A stretch of 64,000 bases of DNA from Bacteroidales bacterium (GCA_900766825.1 CAAFWU010000026.1:1-64000), one strand, 5' to 3'. Positions 16,952 to 25,943 are shown, numbered from the stretch's first letter. Numbers and translations: made by a program. The notes: generated from the letters alone by a model not told the origin.

Positions 16952-17745
16952 AGAGGGTAACGATATTTGATTGTTAGACAGCATTTAACACCTTCGGCGC
17001 TCATATAGTCAACCAACTGAAGGGCGGCATAGGTGCCATTGTGCATACGAATGAAGAAGACGTGGTTGTTGAGCTGAAAGGAAGGTGGCATGGGTGGGAT
17101 CTCGAGCAAGAGCCAGTTGGACAACACTTTGTTGACCATGATGCCTTGCGAAGGGACGAGGGCGAGCAACATTTGCGATTGGTCGCACCAGACGTCCTTC
17201 TCGCTCCACTCATCGGGGGAGTAGGTTAGCTGCGAGGCGAGGGCTTCGGTGGCTTGGTCGATATCGGTAAGGGTTGATTCGGCGGCCCCAAAACAGAGGT
17301 TTGGGTTGGTGCGCACGTTGTTGCGATGCACGGCAAAGGTCCAAGCATTGGGGTCGGGCTCGGTCTGGTCCTCGGTGGGGGTGAAGGAGCGGAATTCGTT
17401 AACTTGAATGCCTTGTCCGAAGGCATCGAACCAGTAGAGATAGAGACCAGAGAGATGCTCACTGGGGGCCTGAGTCTGGGTCTCGCCAGTGGCCTGTGAT
17501 GGAATGTCTGAAGAGAGAACGGTGGAGATGGCGGCGGTGTCGGTTAGGTTGACGTAGTACCATTTTTTCCAATTGGAAGCATCGATATAGAGCTCGCCAT
17601 CGACAGAGACATAGGATACGGGGTCGTCGTAGACCCAATCCATACACCCCTCGCAACCTGACAGCCCCAGAGAGAGACCTCCGAGGGCTGTCAGGATAAG
17701 GGATTTAGAATACAATTTACTTAACAAGGTACTTTTTGCCATCAC
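16948..17745 (-). CDS. hmuY: HmuY-family heme-binding lipoprotein
   Basis: A 265-residue lipoprotein. The signal ends in the lipobox LGLSGC with the lipidated Cys at about residue 31. The body fits the HmuY fold: WYYVNL, WTFAVHRNNVRTN and near the end NGTYAALQLVDYMSAEG followed by CCLTIKYRY, which match the conserved blocks of that family. HmuY proteins of Porphyromonas and Bacteroides are surface-exposed or shed hemophores that pass heme to the TonB receptor encoded next to them, as here. The axial ligands cannot be assigned without alignment. The gene overlaps the preceding calycin-like gene by 29 bases and the receptor by 4. Starts at 17745 and 17742 are both possible. Confidence 0.78.
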   Translation of the reverse strand: MMAKSTLLSKLYSKSLILTALGGLSLGLSGCEGCMDWVYDDPVSYVSVDGELYIDASNWKKWYYVNLTDTAAISTVLSSDIPSQATGETQTQAPSEHLSGLYLYWFDAFGQGIQVNEFRSFTPTEDQTEPDPNAWTFAVHRNNVRTNPNLCFGAAESTLTDIDQATEALASQLTYSPDEWSEKDVWCDQSQMLLALVPSQGIMVNKVLSNWLLLEIPPMPPSFQLNNHVFFIRMHNGTYAALQLVDYMSAEGVKCCLTIKYRYPL

Positions 17746-18739
17746 GGATTACGATACCCTTTGTGTTTTTACCAACACGCTGACCATATATGTTGTAGGT
17801 GAGGTTGCTTTGTTTTGCTGCAGCATTGACGTGGCTTACGGCCGTTGTGGAGCTTGCGGTTGAGAAGGTGCTCTTGATTGCAAAAGGCATGGCACCAGGT
17901 TGGAAGGCGTTTTCTATGGTGACGTCGGAGCCTGTATAAGAGACCTTAATATTCTGAGAATGTGTGCCTTCGGAACCTGCATCGAGAGCAAAAGTGCCGT
18001 CGAGAGAGGATCCGTTGCTGAAGTACATGCTGAGACCATCCTCGGCATAGTCGCGGAAGTAGGCGGCCGAGTCGGCATCGTAGGCTATGCCGCAGATGGT
18101 GTAGGAACCAAGCGAAATGTCTCCCATTAAGGTGCCAGTGAGCTCGAAGGCGGGAACGGTGACGTCCAGTTTTTCCTCATCGCCATCGAGATATTTGCGG
18201 ATCTGATAGGTTACGCTCTCATTGGTGTAGTCGTAGACGCCCCCAACCGATACCTTGATAGATGAGGTGTAGGATTTAACGTAATAACCTAAGAAAGAGT
18301 AGGTCATCTCTAGGGGCATGGTGCCATATTTGAACTTGACGGTGAGGTCGAGTGTGCCTTTGGCATGACTATACTCACCAACGAGGCTGCTGCCAGTGAT
18401 GGTTTTCTCGGCCTCGTCGACAGTAACAGTCTCGCTGAAGGTTTGGTCGGCAAAGGTTACGACCATGTTCTCCATGGAGAAGACTGCGTTGTGGATGGTG
18501 AAGGAGGGAATGGTCATTGTAGAGCCAGGGGTCATCTCGTAGGACTTGGCAGGGATGGTGATGTCGGCCGTGGTGGCACCCGTTGTGAGGAGGGTAACGG
18601 CGTCGCGGTCGGCCTCGACATTAACACTCATGACACTCATGGTTGATTTGCCAACAAATGTGAGTGCGCTGTGGTTTTGTGCCATGGCTGTGCAAGCAAC
18701 AGCAACGAGCGACATGAAAAGGGAGATAAAATTCTTCAT
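17717..18739 (-). CDS. Exported calycin-like beta-barrel protein
   Basis: A 340-residue exported protein, with a signal peptide ending AMAQ. It consists of two consecutive beta-rich repeats of the calycin-like type (about 22-150 and 155-290), each with patterns such as DLTVKFKYGTMPLEMTYSF. It ends in a short module NIYGQRVGKNTKGIVIRDGKK, a C-terminal signature seen on many secreted Bacteroidales proteins. Calycin folds bind small hydrophobic ligands. It is the first gene of the operon with the HmuY-type lipoprotein and TonB receptor, so a role as an accessory heme or ligand binder is inferred. The Ser/Thr-rich linker before the C-terminal module (TASSTTAVSHVNAAAK) looks flexible. Confidence 0.7.
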   Translation of the reverse strand: MKNFISLFMSLVAVACTAMAQNHSALTFVGKSTMSVMSVNVEADRDAVTLLTTGATTADITIPAKSYEMTPGSTMTIPSFTIHNAVFSMENMVVTFADQTFSETVTVDEAEKTITGSSLVGEYSHAKGTLDLTVKFKYGTMPLEMTYSFLGYYVKSYTSSIKVSVGGVYDYTNESVTYQIRKYLDGDEEKLDVTVPAFELTGTLMGDISLGSYTICGIAYDADSAAYFRDYAEDGLSMYFSNGSSLDGTFALDAGSEGTHSQNIKVSYTGSDVTIENAFQPGAMPFAIKSTFSTASSTTAVSHVNAAAKQSNLTYNIYGQRVGKNTKGIVIRDGKKYLVK

Positions 18740-18787
18740 TTAAATCTGTTGATATCTGTTTTGTTTTAATGTTTCTGAATTCGGATG

Positions 18788-18818
18788 CAAGTTTACGGCG
18801 ATTTGGAGGGCTACGCAA
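18788..18818 (-). promoter_or_regulatory. candidate promoter of the heme-type operon
   Basis: TAAACTTG (18788-18795, minus strand) matches TAnnTTTG with one mismatch, and TTGC (18815-18818) stands 19 bases upstream. The leader would be about 45 bases. No Fur-like palindrome was recognised nearby. Confidence 0.45.
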
Positions 18819-18910
18819 TACTCAAAAACGAGTATTTTGATGAGAGGGGTTAAGGGAGATGCCGAAAGCGAGAGATAACAGTTAATGCTCTTTTGCCTGA
18901 CACAGGAAAA

Positions 18911-18940
18911 GGCACTAACCCTTATTGCAGGGTTAGTGCC
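18911..18940 (-). terminator. Terminator after the GH25 gene
   Basis: GGCACTAACCC pairs perfectly with GGGTTAGTGCC across an 8-base loop, 19 bases after the stop, followed by TTTTCCTG on the minus strand. Confidence 0.85.
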
Positions 18941-18958
18941 TTACTTGTAATGACTGTA

Positions 18959-19813
18959 CTATTTTATGAGTAGGTCGTTGATTTTGAAGCGATTGAAATA
19001 GATGGCATCGAGATCGACGGGCCAGAAGACACCAGGGATGGAGCCGTTTTCGGCAAACTGCCAAATGTCGGCATGCTCGGGGGGGGTGGCCACACCATAG
19101 CGGGCTACCCATAGGGGGCAATGTGCCAACTCGCTATCGATTATTAGGGAGCCGAAGTTGTGGGAGGCGTAGATGATGGGTCGGACGCCATAGTGTTTTT
19201 TGAGTAGAGCCACCAATTCCTTGAGGTTCTGGCGGACGATGGCGGGTTTATGGTTGGCCAATATGGACTCCTCGAGGTCGATGACAGGACGAATATCACC
19301 CTTGACGAGACCTGAGTTTGTGATGAAGTTTTGGAATTGGTCGGCCACGGGGGCCATGGTCATAACATGATAGGCGCCGTACTTGATGTTGGTGGAGCGG
19401 ACACCTTGCTGGTTGGCTTGGGACTTAGTGTCAACAAAGTCGGCACCCTCGGTGGCTTTGACAAAGACAATAATGATGTCTGACGAAGCTGTTTTCTCTT
19501 TTTTCCCTTGACGTCGGGTGGCCACATTGTAGGGAATAGTGGAGAGTTCTGCCCAATTGATATCGCCCTGAAAACGAGAGACATCGATGCAATAGGCATC
19601 GGCTATGGGGACGTAGGGGCTGGAGAAGAACTGCTGCTCGATGCGTTTGAAGTAGGGTATGGTATTTCGACCAAAGTGTCGGCCAGACTCGGTCAAAAAA
19701 AGCCACGCCAAGGCGGAGAGCATGAGCAGAGCAACCGCCAGAATAATGACCTTTAGGTTGGGTTTGCGCTTGCTCTTCTTTTTGGAAGTGCCTCTTTTTG
19801 ATTTAGTTACCAT
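18959..19813 (-). CDS. GH25 family lysozyme-type muramidase, membrane-anchored
   Basis: A 284-residue glycoside hydrolase family 25 protein that cleaves the beta-1,4 bond between MurNAc and GlcNAc in peptidoglycan. The N-terminus is very basic (KSKRGTSKKKSKRK) and is followed by one membrane segment (VIILAVALLMLSALAWLFL), so the enzyme probably stays anchored in the inner membrane facing the periplasm. The catalytic domain (about 70-284) shows YCIDVSRFQGDINW, FVKATEGADFVD and the DxE-type catalytic strand PVIDLEES, then WQFAENGSIPG. All landmarks are present. It stands alone between two terminators, with its own promoter. Cell-wall remodelling is the likely role. Confidence 0.9.
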   Translation of the reverse strand: MVTKSKRGTSKKKSKRKPNLKVIILAVALLMLSALAWLFLTESGRHFGRNTIPYFKRIEQQFFSSPYVPIADAYCIDVSRFQGDINWAELSTIPYNVATRRQGKKEKTASSDIIIVFVKATEGADFVDTKSQANQQGVRSTNIKYGAYHVMTMAPVADQFQNFITNSGLVKGDIRPVIDLEESILANHKPAIVRQNLKELVALLKKHYGVRPIIYASHNFGSLIIDSELAHCPLWVARYGVATPPEHADIWQFAENGSIPGVFWPVDLDAIYFNRFKINDLLIK

Positions 19814-19889
19814 GATTGGGTGGAAAGGTAGGGGTTAAGCTTTGGCAATGGTTGGGAGACTCCTTTGGCTTAATACTTAAAAAGTTGTG

Positions 19890-19897
19890 CAAAGTTA
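19890..19897 (-). promoter_or_regulatory. -7 promoter element of the GH25 gene
   Basis: TAACTTTG on the minus strand is a perfect TAnnTTTG. It gives a leader of about 70 bases. The same octamer recurs before asnB and two TonB-linked genes in this window. Confidence 0.55.
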
Positions 19898-19949
19898 CGT
19901 TTTTTTGAGATTGGCATGGGGAAACAGGGGGATATTAGGAATAAAAAAA

Positions 19950-19982
19950 TCCCTTGCCAAGGCACTAAACCAAGACAAGGGA
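19950..19982 (-). terminator. Terminator after asnB
   Basis: TCCCTTG pairs with CAAGGGA around a 19-base loop. On the minus strand it is followed by TTTTTTTATT. It lies about 108 bases after the asnB stop. Confidence 0.65.
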
Positions 19983-20089
19983 AGGTATGGATGGGGTTAG
20001 GTTAGGAAGGTAAATGTCTCAAGATGGGTCACTTACCATTCAATAAAGGGTATGATTTACAAAATGGGATACAAAGAGGGGCGATGGGC

Positions 20090-21673
20090 TTAGATGCCGC
20101 TGGCGCCATAGTTGGGGAGTACGCGAGCCGAGGGGTCGTTGACGTTGCAGTTCTCCCATTCTTTGTTAGGCATCCAGAAATCTTTGATGACCTCGGAGCG
20201 ACCAGGGAAGTGTTGCTCGAAGATCTCGCGATAGAGAAGGCTCTCCTTGGTAATTGGCTGAACGTGAGTGTACTTAGCTCGTTTTTGTTCAAACTCTTGG
20301 TCGGTATAGAAGGCCTCGGCGAAGGCTTTGAGGTACTCGACTGAGCTGTGACCCACGGCGTCGGAGAAGGCAGCCTTTTCGCGATAGAGAATGCTGTGGG
20401 GGAGATAGTCGCCCTCGAAACTCTTGCGGAGGAGGCGTTTGCCCATGCCCGTTTTGTTGAGTTTCATCTCGGGGTCGATGCTCATGACGTAGCGGACGAA
20501 GTCAAGGTCGCCAAAGGGAACTCGGGCCTCGAGGCTGTTGCCGCTTATGCAACGGTCGGCACGGAGGACGTCATACATATAGAGTTCGTTGACACGCTTA
20601 ACGGCTTCTTGTTGGAAGGCTTCGGCGCTGGGAGCATAGTCGGTATACTTGTAGCCGAAGAGTTCGTCGCTAATCTCGCCAGTGAGGAGGACCTTGATGT
20701 TGGTTTTCTCACGTATGTACTTACAAATCATGTACATGCCAATTGAGGCACGAATGGTTGTGATGTCGAAAGTCTCGGTGAGATAGATGAGGTGGCTGAG
20801 CGAGTTGAAGATATCGTCCTTGGTGAAGAGGACCTCGGTATGGTCGCTGCCAATGTAGTCGGCCACTTGCTTGGCATACTTGGTGTCGATGGGACCATCC
20901 TCAATGCCAACGGCAAATGTTTTGATGGGTTTGCCCAGATGACGAGCCGCAATGGCGCACACGAGGCTGGAGTCGAGACCGCCAGAGAGGAGGAAGCCTA
21001 CGGGCACATCGCTCTGGAGACGTTTGACAACGCCCTCGGTGAGGAGTTTGTTAATCTTTTGGCAAACGACCTCCTCGGAGTCATGGTTATAGCCGTTGGG
21101 GGTTGCGGTGACGTCTGTATACTGAATAAACTTCTCGCCATCGAAGACATGACCAGGAGGGAAAGGCATTACGGTTTTGCAGAGGGTGTTGAGGGCCTTC
21201 ATTTCGGAGGCGAAGCAGATGTCGCCCTCTGGGGTATAGCCGTAGAACATGCCACGGATGCCAATGGGGTCGCGGGCAGCCAAGAATTTGTCGGTCTTGC
21301 TGTCGTAGATTACGAGAGCGAACTCACCATCGAGTTCACGCGCCATCTCCTCGAGACCTTTGTCGGCCAAAAGGGGGAGTATGCATTCACAGTCGGAACC
21401 GCTCTTGAAATTATAGTTGGCGTAACGCTCACGAAGTGCGGGGCTATTGAAGATCTCACCATTGCAAGTAAGGTAGACACCATCCGACACAAAGGGTTGA
21501 TTACCAGCGTCGGATACGTCCATGATGCTGAGGCGGTGGAAAGCCATCCATCCTCTTGGAAGATCCTGCTCCAAGGTGTTGTCGGGACCTCGATGCTTAA
21601 TGCGATAAGCTTCATGACCAAAACTTAGTTTGGTAGCGAAGTCGTTTCCAGTGTATACTGTGAATCCACACAT
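20090..21673 (-). CDS. asnB: Asparagine synthetase B (glutamine-hydrolysing)
   Basis: The 527-residue enzyme makes asparagine from aspartate, ATP and glutamine. The N-terminal glutaminase domain starts with Met-Cys-Gly, so Cys2 becomes the nucleophile after Met removal, and continues with MAFHRLSIMDVSDAGNQP and FNSPALRERY. The synthetase domain begins around residue 205 with the ATP-binding motif LLSGGLDSSLVCAIAAR, followed by the adenylate loop LLTGEISDELFGYKY. The C-terminal part contains SLEARVPFGDLDFV. Length and motifs match the AsnB class. It stands alone, with an excellent promoter at 21705-21735. Confidence 0.97.
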   Translation of the reverse strand: MCGFTVYTGNDFATKLSFGHEAYRIKHRGPDNTLEQDLPRGWMAFHRLSIMDVSDAGNQPFVSDGVYLTCNGEIFNSPALRERYANYNFKSGSDCECILPLLADKGLEEMARELDGEFALVIYDSKTDKFLAARDPIGIRGMFYGYTPEGDICFASEMKALNTLCKTVMPFPPGHVFDGEKFIQYTDVTATPNGYNHDSEEVVCQKINKLLTEGVVKRLQSDVPVGFLLSGGLDSSLVCAIAARHLGKPIKTFAVGIEDGPIDTKYAKQVADYIGSDHTEVLFTKDDIFNSLSHLIYLTETFDITTIRASIGMYMICKYIREKTNIKVLLTGEISDELFGYKYTDYAPSAEAFQQEAVKRVNELYMYDVLRADRCISGNSLEARVPFGDLDFVRYVMSIDPEMKLNKTGMGKRLLRKSFEGDYLPHSILYREKAAFSDAVGHSSVEYLKAFAEAFYTDQEFEQKRAKYTHVQPITKESLLYREIFEQHFPGRSEVIKDFWMPNKEWENCNVNDPSARVLPNYGASGI

Positions 21674-21704
21674 GTTCCTTTTGTTTTATCTTATTTTGAT
21701 GTCG

Positions 21705-21735
21705 CAAAGTTACTGTTTAAAACCAATTCACCAAA
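21705..21735 (-). promoter_or_regulatory. Promoter of asnB
   Basis: TAACTTTG (21705-21712) and TTTG (21732-21735) on the minus strand, separated by 19 bases, fit the Bacteroidetes -7/-33 consensus at every position. The leader would be about 28 bases. Confidence 0.75.
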
Positions 21736-22102
21736 GAAAACTTCGATTTATTAGTGATTTTAGGGTAAAAAAATTCATTTCTTTAGCTCATGAGGGGTAA
21801 AAAGTGACAAACTGAAGCAAGTACAAAAAATATACTTTGAAAGGAATGTGGAGAAAAATTAGGGGGTTATCGGTACAAAAAATAGCCACAACAAGCAACA
21901 CACCATCTTCTCAAGAGGGGGTACATAGCACCAATTAATATACTTTTTCAAACCACACCCCCTATTTCTATAAGCAAGGGGATAGAACAGTGAAGCAGAA
22001 AGAGCAAATGGCGGGTTGTGTGGGTTGGTTGGCAAGGAATGTTGGGAGATGTTTTAAGAAAAGAGAGTGCTTTTTTTGTATATTAGCACGTAATATTAAG
22101 AA
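21736..22102. other. Intergenic interval between divergent genes
   Basis: About 370 bases, A/T-rich in its left half, with no supported gene. A TATATTAG at 22079-22086 could serve as a weak -7 element for the plus-strand lipoprotein gene, but it departs from the consensus and lacks a -33 partner. Confidence 0.5.
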
Positions 22103-23428
22103 ATGGAACAGATGATACGCAAAGGAGCAAAAGAGATAATGCTGAGTGTCCTGGTGGCAATGATGGGTTTCCTGACCACCCAGTGCACAAACGATGACGG
22201 CGGTGCAGACCGTGAACCCGACGTGCTATTCGACGAGAACTATTTTGCCACATCGACCGACACGGCCGTAACGGGCAAGAGTTCGGACATAACATTTTGC
22301 AGTGCCAAGCTTCAGGGCAAGATAAACGTGAAGCCGCAGAGCTATTTGGGTTGCGTGTTCGGCATTGTGCTGTCCACCGACCCAGACCCAAACCCGAAGA
22401 GCGACTTGGTGTTCCCAAGCAAATCGACATCTCAGCTTTTCACCATAGAGGCTACGGGGCTTGCCATGGGCACACGATATTATTATCGCGCCTTCTTCCG
22501 CTACAATTCGGAGATTAAGGTGGGTAGGGTTATGTATTTTACAACAAACCAGAGCGATGTGCGAAACGAGGGGGTAACGGACATCACTCCCTTCTCGGCG
22601 AACGTGCATGCCATAACGGGTATTAAGTTGAACGACAGTAGATTCAAGGGAGAGTATGGCATTCTGTACACTGCACGCCAGACAGACCGCCCTAATGCTC
22701 AAGTGGACGTTTTTGCCAAGGGAACGGTGGCAGCCGAGGACTCGATACGTTTTACTGTGGCGCTGGATGACCTGACTCCGAGCACAAAGTACGTCTTTCA
22801 GCCCTATATAAAAATTGACACAAGCTATTATTATGGTACCACGAGCAGTTTTAGCACCACAGCTCTCAAGGTGATAAACGACAACAAGGCTGTGGATATG
22901 GGCATTGGAACACTGTGGGCCTCGCGCAATGTTGGTGCCACGTCGGCCGAGTTGGCGGGCACTTACTTTGCCTGGGCCGACCCCGATGGGACCAATTGCT
23001 CAAGGGATTTAAATGACTATAGATCGGATAAGAGCGAGATATCGGGCACGGAGTATGACATGGCCACCATGAACGAAGGTGTGGGTTGGGAGATGCCGAC
23101 CTACGAGCAGGTGCGCGACCTGATTAACAACTGCCGATGGAATTGGACGACATACAACGGAGTGCAGGGCTATGTGGTTATGAGTAAGGTGAATGGCAAC
23201 ACCATATTCTTTCCTGCGGTGGGCTACGCACGCCCCACGGGGGATGGTCGTGAGATTGACGGAGCCAACGTGTCTCAGCCCGTTGGTTTCTATTGGACGG
23301 GTAGCCTAAACAATAACTTTCCTGACTACGCCTACAGTCTCTATATTACCAAAGGGACGCGGGACTTGAACAATATGCTCCACGACCGCAGTTATGGCTA
23401 TGTTGTGCGTGCCGTTTTGGCTCAATAG
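22103..23428 (+). CDS. Lipoprotein with C-terminal FISUMP domain
   Basis: A 441-residue surface or periplasmic lipoprotein. The signal ends at a lipobox-like FLTTQC with Cys at residue 28, followed by an acidic NDDGG spacer. Two repeats of about 100 residues follow (about 60-160 and 165-275). Each ends with a tyrosine-rich strand and a threonine pair (TRYYYRAFFRY, TKYVFQPYIKI), resembling fibronectin type III-like modules. The C-terminal 155 residues are a FISUMP (Fibrobacter succinogenes major paralogous) domain, recognisable from VDMGIGTLWASRNVGAT, YFAWADPDG and WEMPTYEQVRDLI. The domain is common in Bacteroidales surface proteins; its role is unknown. The next gene starts 42 bases downstream. 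Confidence 0.78.
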   Translation: MEQMIRKGAKEIMLSVLVAMMGFLTTQCTNDDGGADREPDVLFDENYFATSTDTAVTGKSSDITFCSAKLQGKINVKPQSYLGCVFGIVLSTDPDPNPKSDLVFPSKSTSQLFTIEATGLAMGTRYYYRAFFRYNSEIKVGRVMYFTTNQSDVRNEGVTDITPFSANVHAITGIKLNDSRFKGEYGILYTARQTDRPNAQVDVFAKGTVAAEDSIRFTVALDDLTPSTKYVFQPYIKIDTSYYYGTTSSFSTTALKVINDNKAVDMGIGTLWASRNVGATSAELAGTYFAWADPDGTNCSRDLNDYRSDKSEISGTEYDMATMNEGVGWEMPTYEQVRDLINNCRWNWTTYNGVQGYVVMSKVNGNTIFFPAVGYARPTGDGREIDGANVSQPVGFYWTGSLNNNFPDYAYSLYITKGTRDLNNMLHDRSYGYVVRAVLAQ

Positions 23429-23470
23429 GTTGACGTAAGTTTTTATTTCCCAGAAAAATAACGAGAAGCT

Positions 23471-24205
23471 ATGAGCTATAAAAGATTGGGATTGATAGGT
23501 CTGCTGATGCTTATTGGCAACGTAACGGTCTGGTGTCAAGCAGCCGAAGAGACAAGAAGTGGGGTTGCGCTAAAGAAGTGGGGCCATGAATGGAATGCGG
23601 AGTGCGAAGCAGAAAGCTACATAACGGAGATGGGTGACACGCTGGACATTGTGGCACCCATGGGTCTGACTCTATGGAGAGTGGGCAGGATGCAGAGCCC
23701 TATGGAGATTACATACCGCGCACGCGTTATTGTGAACGGAGGGGCTCATGACCGGCTGAGTGATCTTAACTGCTTCTGGATGGCTAAGGACCCCAAGCAT
23801 GCAGATGACATCATGTTCGATAGTGGCAGCCGCAGGGCTGTGTTTAACAGATGCTATGCTCTTGAGTTATATTACGTTGGCTACGGTGGCAACAGAAACA
23901 GCACAACTCGTTTTAGAAGATACACAGGCGACGAGCGTGGCATACGTGAGAAGGAGTATAGACCCACGGTGCTAAAGGAGTACACTGACTCGGCTCATCT
24001 GCTGAAGGCTAACCATTGGTACGAGATAAAGATAACCGCTGAAAGCAACGGACGGACAACATACACTATTGACGGCGAGACCCTTGTGGACTATGTGGAC
24101 ACAGAGCCGCTGACCGAGGGTTGGTACGGGTTCCGCACCACACATGCTCACGTGCAGATTACGGACTTTAGAGTGAGGGAATTGACTGGGGAGAGAAAGA
24201 GATAG
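23471..24205 (+). CDS. Secreted DUF6250-like (concanavalin-fold) protein
   Basis: A 244-residue exported protein with a signal peptide (LIGLLMLIGNVTVWCQA). The rest is one beta-rich domain with landmarks of DUF6250-type proteins: TLDIVAPMGLTLW, SPMEITYRARVIVNGG, DRLSDLNCFWMAKDP, and a final strand pair YGFRTTHAHVQITDFRV. That domain is found next to or fused with pectin and rhamnogalacturonan lyases, and is predicted to adopt a jelly-roll fold. No polysaccharide-degrading gene is adjacent here, only the FISUMP lipoprotein, with which it forms a likely two-gene operon. Whether it is a carbohydrate-binding protein or an enzyme cannot be told. Confidence 0.65.
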   Translation: MSYKRLGLIGLLMLIGNVTVWCQAAEETRSGVALKKWGHEWNAECEAESYITEMGDTLDIVAPMGLTLWRVGRMQSPMEITYRARVIVNGGAHDRLSDLNCFWMAKDPKHADDIMFDSGSRRAVFNRCYALELYYVGYGGNRNSTTRFRRYTGDERGIREKEYRPTVLKEYTDSAHLLKANHWYEIKITAESNGRTTYTIDGETLVDYVDTEPLTEGWYGFRTTHAHVQITDFRVRELTGERKR

Positions 24206-24282
24206 GAGAGGAAGAAGGGACGATTTGGGCTCGATATAGAAAAAAGATATTGCGGCTGTGGCGAGGCAAGGACTTAAGGGTT

Positions 24283-25911
24283 TTAGGCTTCGCACCAGTC
24301 GCTAATTGTTTTGGTTTGTGAGGAGAAATTGACGCCTACTAATCGAATGCGTTTGTTAAGAGCCCGAAAAGGGACATCGTAGGCCTGATTGCGGATCTGC
24401 TCAATAGCTTCAGTTGCCGAACCATCCCTTTTAAACTCAAAGATATAGACCGTGTCTGAGGTTTGCACTATGGCATCGGCGCGCCCATGGGCGAAACGTA
24501 CTTCGGATCTAACATCGTAGCCTAAGAGAGTGAAAAGGATGTAAAAGGCATTCTGAAAAAGAGCCTCGGTGTAGGCAAAGGCACCGCCAGAGACTGAGGC
24601 TGCATATGGAACAGAGGCAAAGAGCGACGTGAGGATGTTCATAACATTTGCCAAATTGCCCATGCGGAGTTCACGAACAATGTCAGTATATCGTACGCCA
24701 TGCTCACCAAAAGTAGAAATCTGTCTCATGTACATGGGAGCCAAACGCTTAAAAAAGCTCATACTGACCTCCTCGTTAGGGAAAGCCAAAATGAACTCAC
24801 CAAACTCATCGGGACCTTGCGAAAGAGTTAGGTAGCCAGTTTGATAGAGCAAGGGAATTAGTAGCATATCTTCTGGGACAAGCGACATAAGATCATCGGG
24901 AGAGGCTTTAATCTCATGGTCGGAGATAGATGCAATGCTTAGGTTGCTCTCGACAATGCGATGGAGTAGGAAAGTTGGGGAGCCGCTCTCGAACCAATAG
25001 TTGCCAAACTGTTTGTCGTCGAAGGCGTTGATGAGGCTAAAGGGATTATAAACACCCAACATATTAGGAGCAAAGTGGTAGCCATCGTATTTTCTCTTGA
25101 GATTAAGGAGACAATGGGGAACCGACAGGCTATTGGCTTGTGCCAATTGGAGAATTTCGGGCTCAAAATTGGCAACAAGTTCAGACTCAGTAACACCACA
25201 GATGGCCGAGAACTGAGGGTTCATGGAGATGTCCTTAAGGTTGTTGAGCTCACTAAATATGGAGACCTTGGTCATTTTGGTAACCCCCGTAAAGAGAGCA
25301 AAGCGAATGTGCTCGGCGCAATCTTTGAGGGCTCCGTAGAAACCCTTGAGGATGTTGCGAACTTTATCTTGTTCTGAAGTTTGGGTGCTGTGGGCGTTTA
25401 GAGAATAGGGATTGTTACCAAAATCGGCACTATTGGCTAAAAGTGGATGGTCGTACTCATCGACCAAGAAAACAACACGTTGCCCCGTAAGGGTATGCGC
25501 CGTGCGAATGACATTGGCCAAGCGAAGCCCCAGAGGAGCATCGGATGGTTTAATTGCATAATCTTTTTCCCAAGCAGATAGGTAATAGTCAATGGTTTGG
25601 CGGAGTGAGGCGGCATCGGAGCCAGAATCGGAACTTGCAAAACTGATGTTCAGAACAGGGTGTTTGACCCAATCTTTTTCCAACGAGTCAATTTTGAGTC
25701 CTTTGAAGAGTTCTCTGTTCCCCCAAAAGAGGTTTTTGATAGTGGAGACCAATAGACTCTTGCCGAAACGACGAGGACGGGAGAGGAATACAAAGCAATA
25801 GGAAGAGACGAGGTTATAGACAAGATCTGTCTTATCCACATAGACCATGTTATCGTTGCGGATTATCTCAAAACTTTGTATGCCAATGGGCAAGCGTCTC
25901 TTTGGTTGCAT
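24283..25911 (-). CDS. AAA-ATPase-like protein with C-terminal PD-(D/E)XK domain
   Basis: A 542-residue protein of the large Bacteroidetes family pairing an AAA-ATPase_like domain with a PD-(D/E)XK nuclease-like domain. The start MQPKRRLPIGIQSFEII with IRNDNMVYVDKT is the family's usual beginning, so the ATG at 25911 is chosen over upstream codons. The Walker A region is RPRRFGKSLLVSTI, Walker B is VVFLVDEYDHPL, and the C-terminal nuclease-like core is ADAIVQTSDTVYIFEFK, with Asp and the ExK pair present. These genes occur in many near-identical copies per genome. Proposed roles range from mobile-element to toxin-antitoxin functions, none proven. A -7 element at 25944-25951 supports this start. 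Confidence 0.88.
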   Translation of the reverse strand: MQPKRRLPIGIQSFEIIRNDNMVYVDKTDLVYNLVSSYCFVFLSRPRRFGKSLLVSTIKNLFWGNRELFKGLKIDSLEKDWVKHPVLNISFASSDSGSDAASLRQTIDYYLSAWEKDYAIKPSDAPLGLRLANVIRTAHTLTGQRVVFLVDEYDHPLLANSADFGNNPYSLNAHSTQTSEQDKVRNILKGFYGALKDCAEHIRFALFTGVTKMTKVSIFSELNNLKDISMNPQFSAICGVTESELVANFEPEILQLAQANSLSVPHCLLNLKRKYDGYHFAPNMLGVYNPFSLINAFDDKQFGNYWFESGSPTFLLHRIVESNLSIASISDHEIKASPDDLMSLVPEDMLLIPLLYQTGYLTLSQGPDEFGEFILAFPNEEVSMSFFKRLAPMYMRQISTFGEHGVRYTDIVRELRMGNLANVMNILTSLFASVPYAASVSGGAFAYTEALFQNAFYILFTLLGYDVRSEVRFAHGRADAIVQTSDTVYIFEFKRDGSATEAIEQIRNQAYDVPFRALNKRIRLVGVNFSSQTKTISDWCEA

Positions 25912-25943
25912 AGTGGGAAAAGTATGATGAGATGACTCTTTAG

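Noticed and set aside
24283..25911. The AAA-ATPase/PD-(D/E)XK gene as a transposase or integrase
   Set aside because: Its domains are those of the common stand-alone family; no terminal repeats or target duplications flank it.
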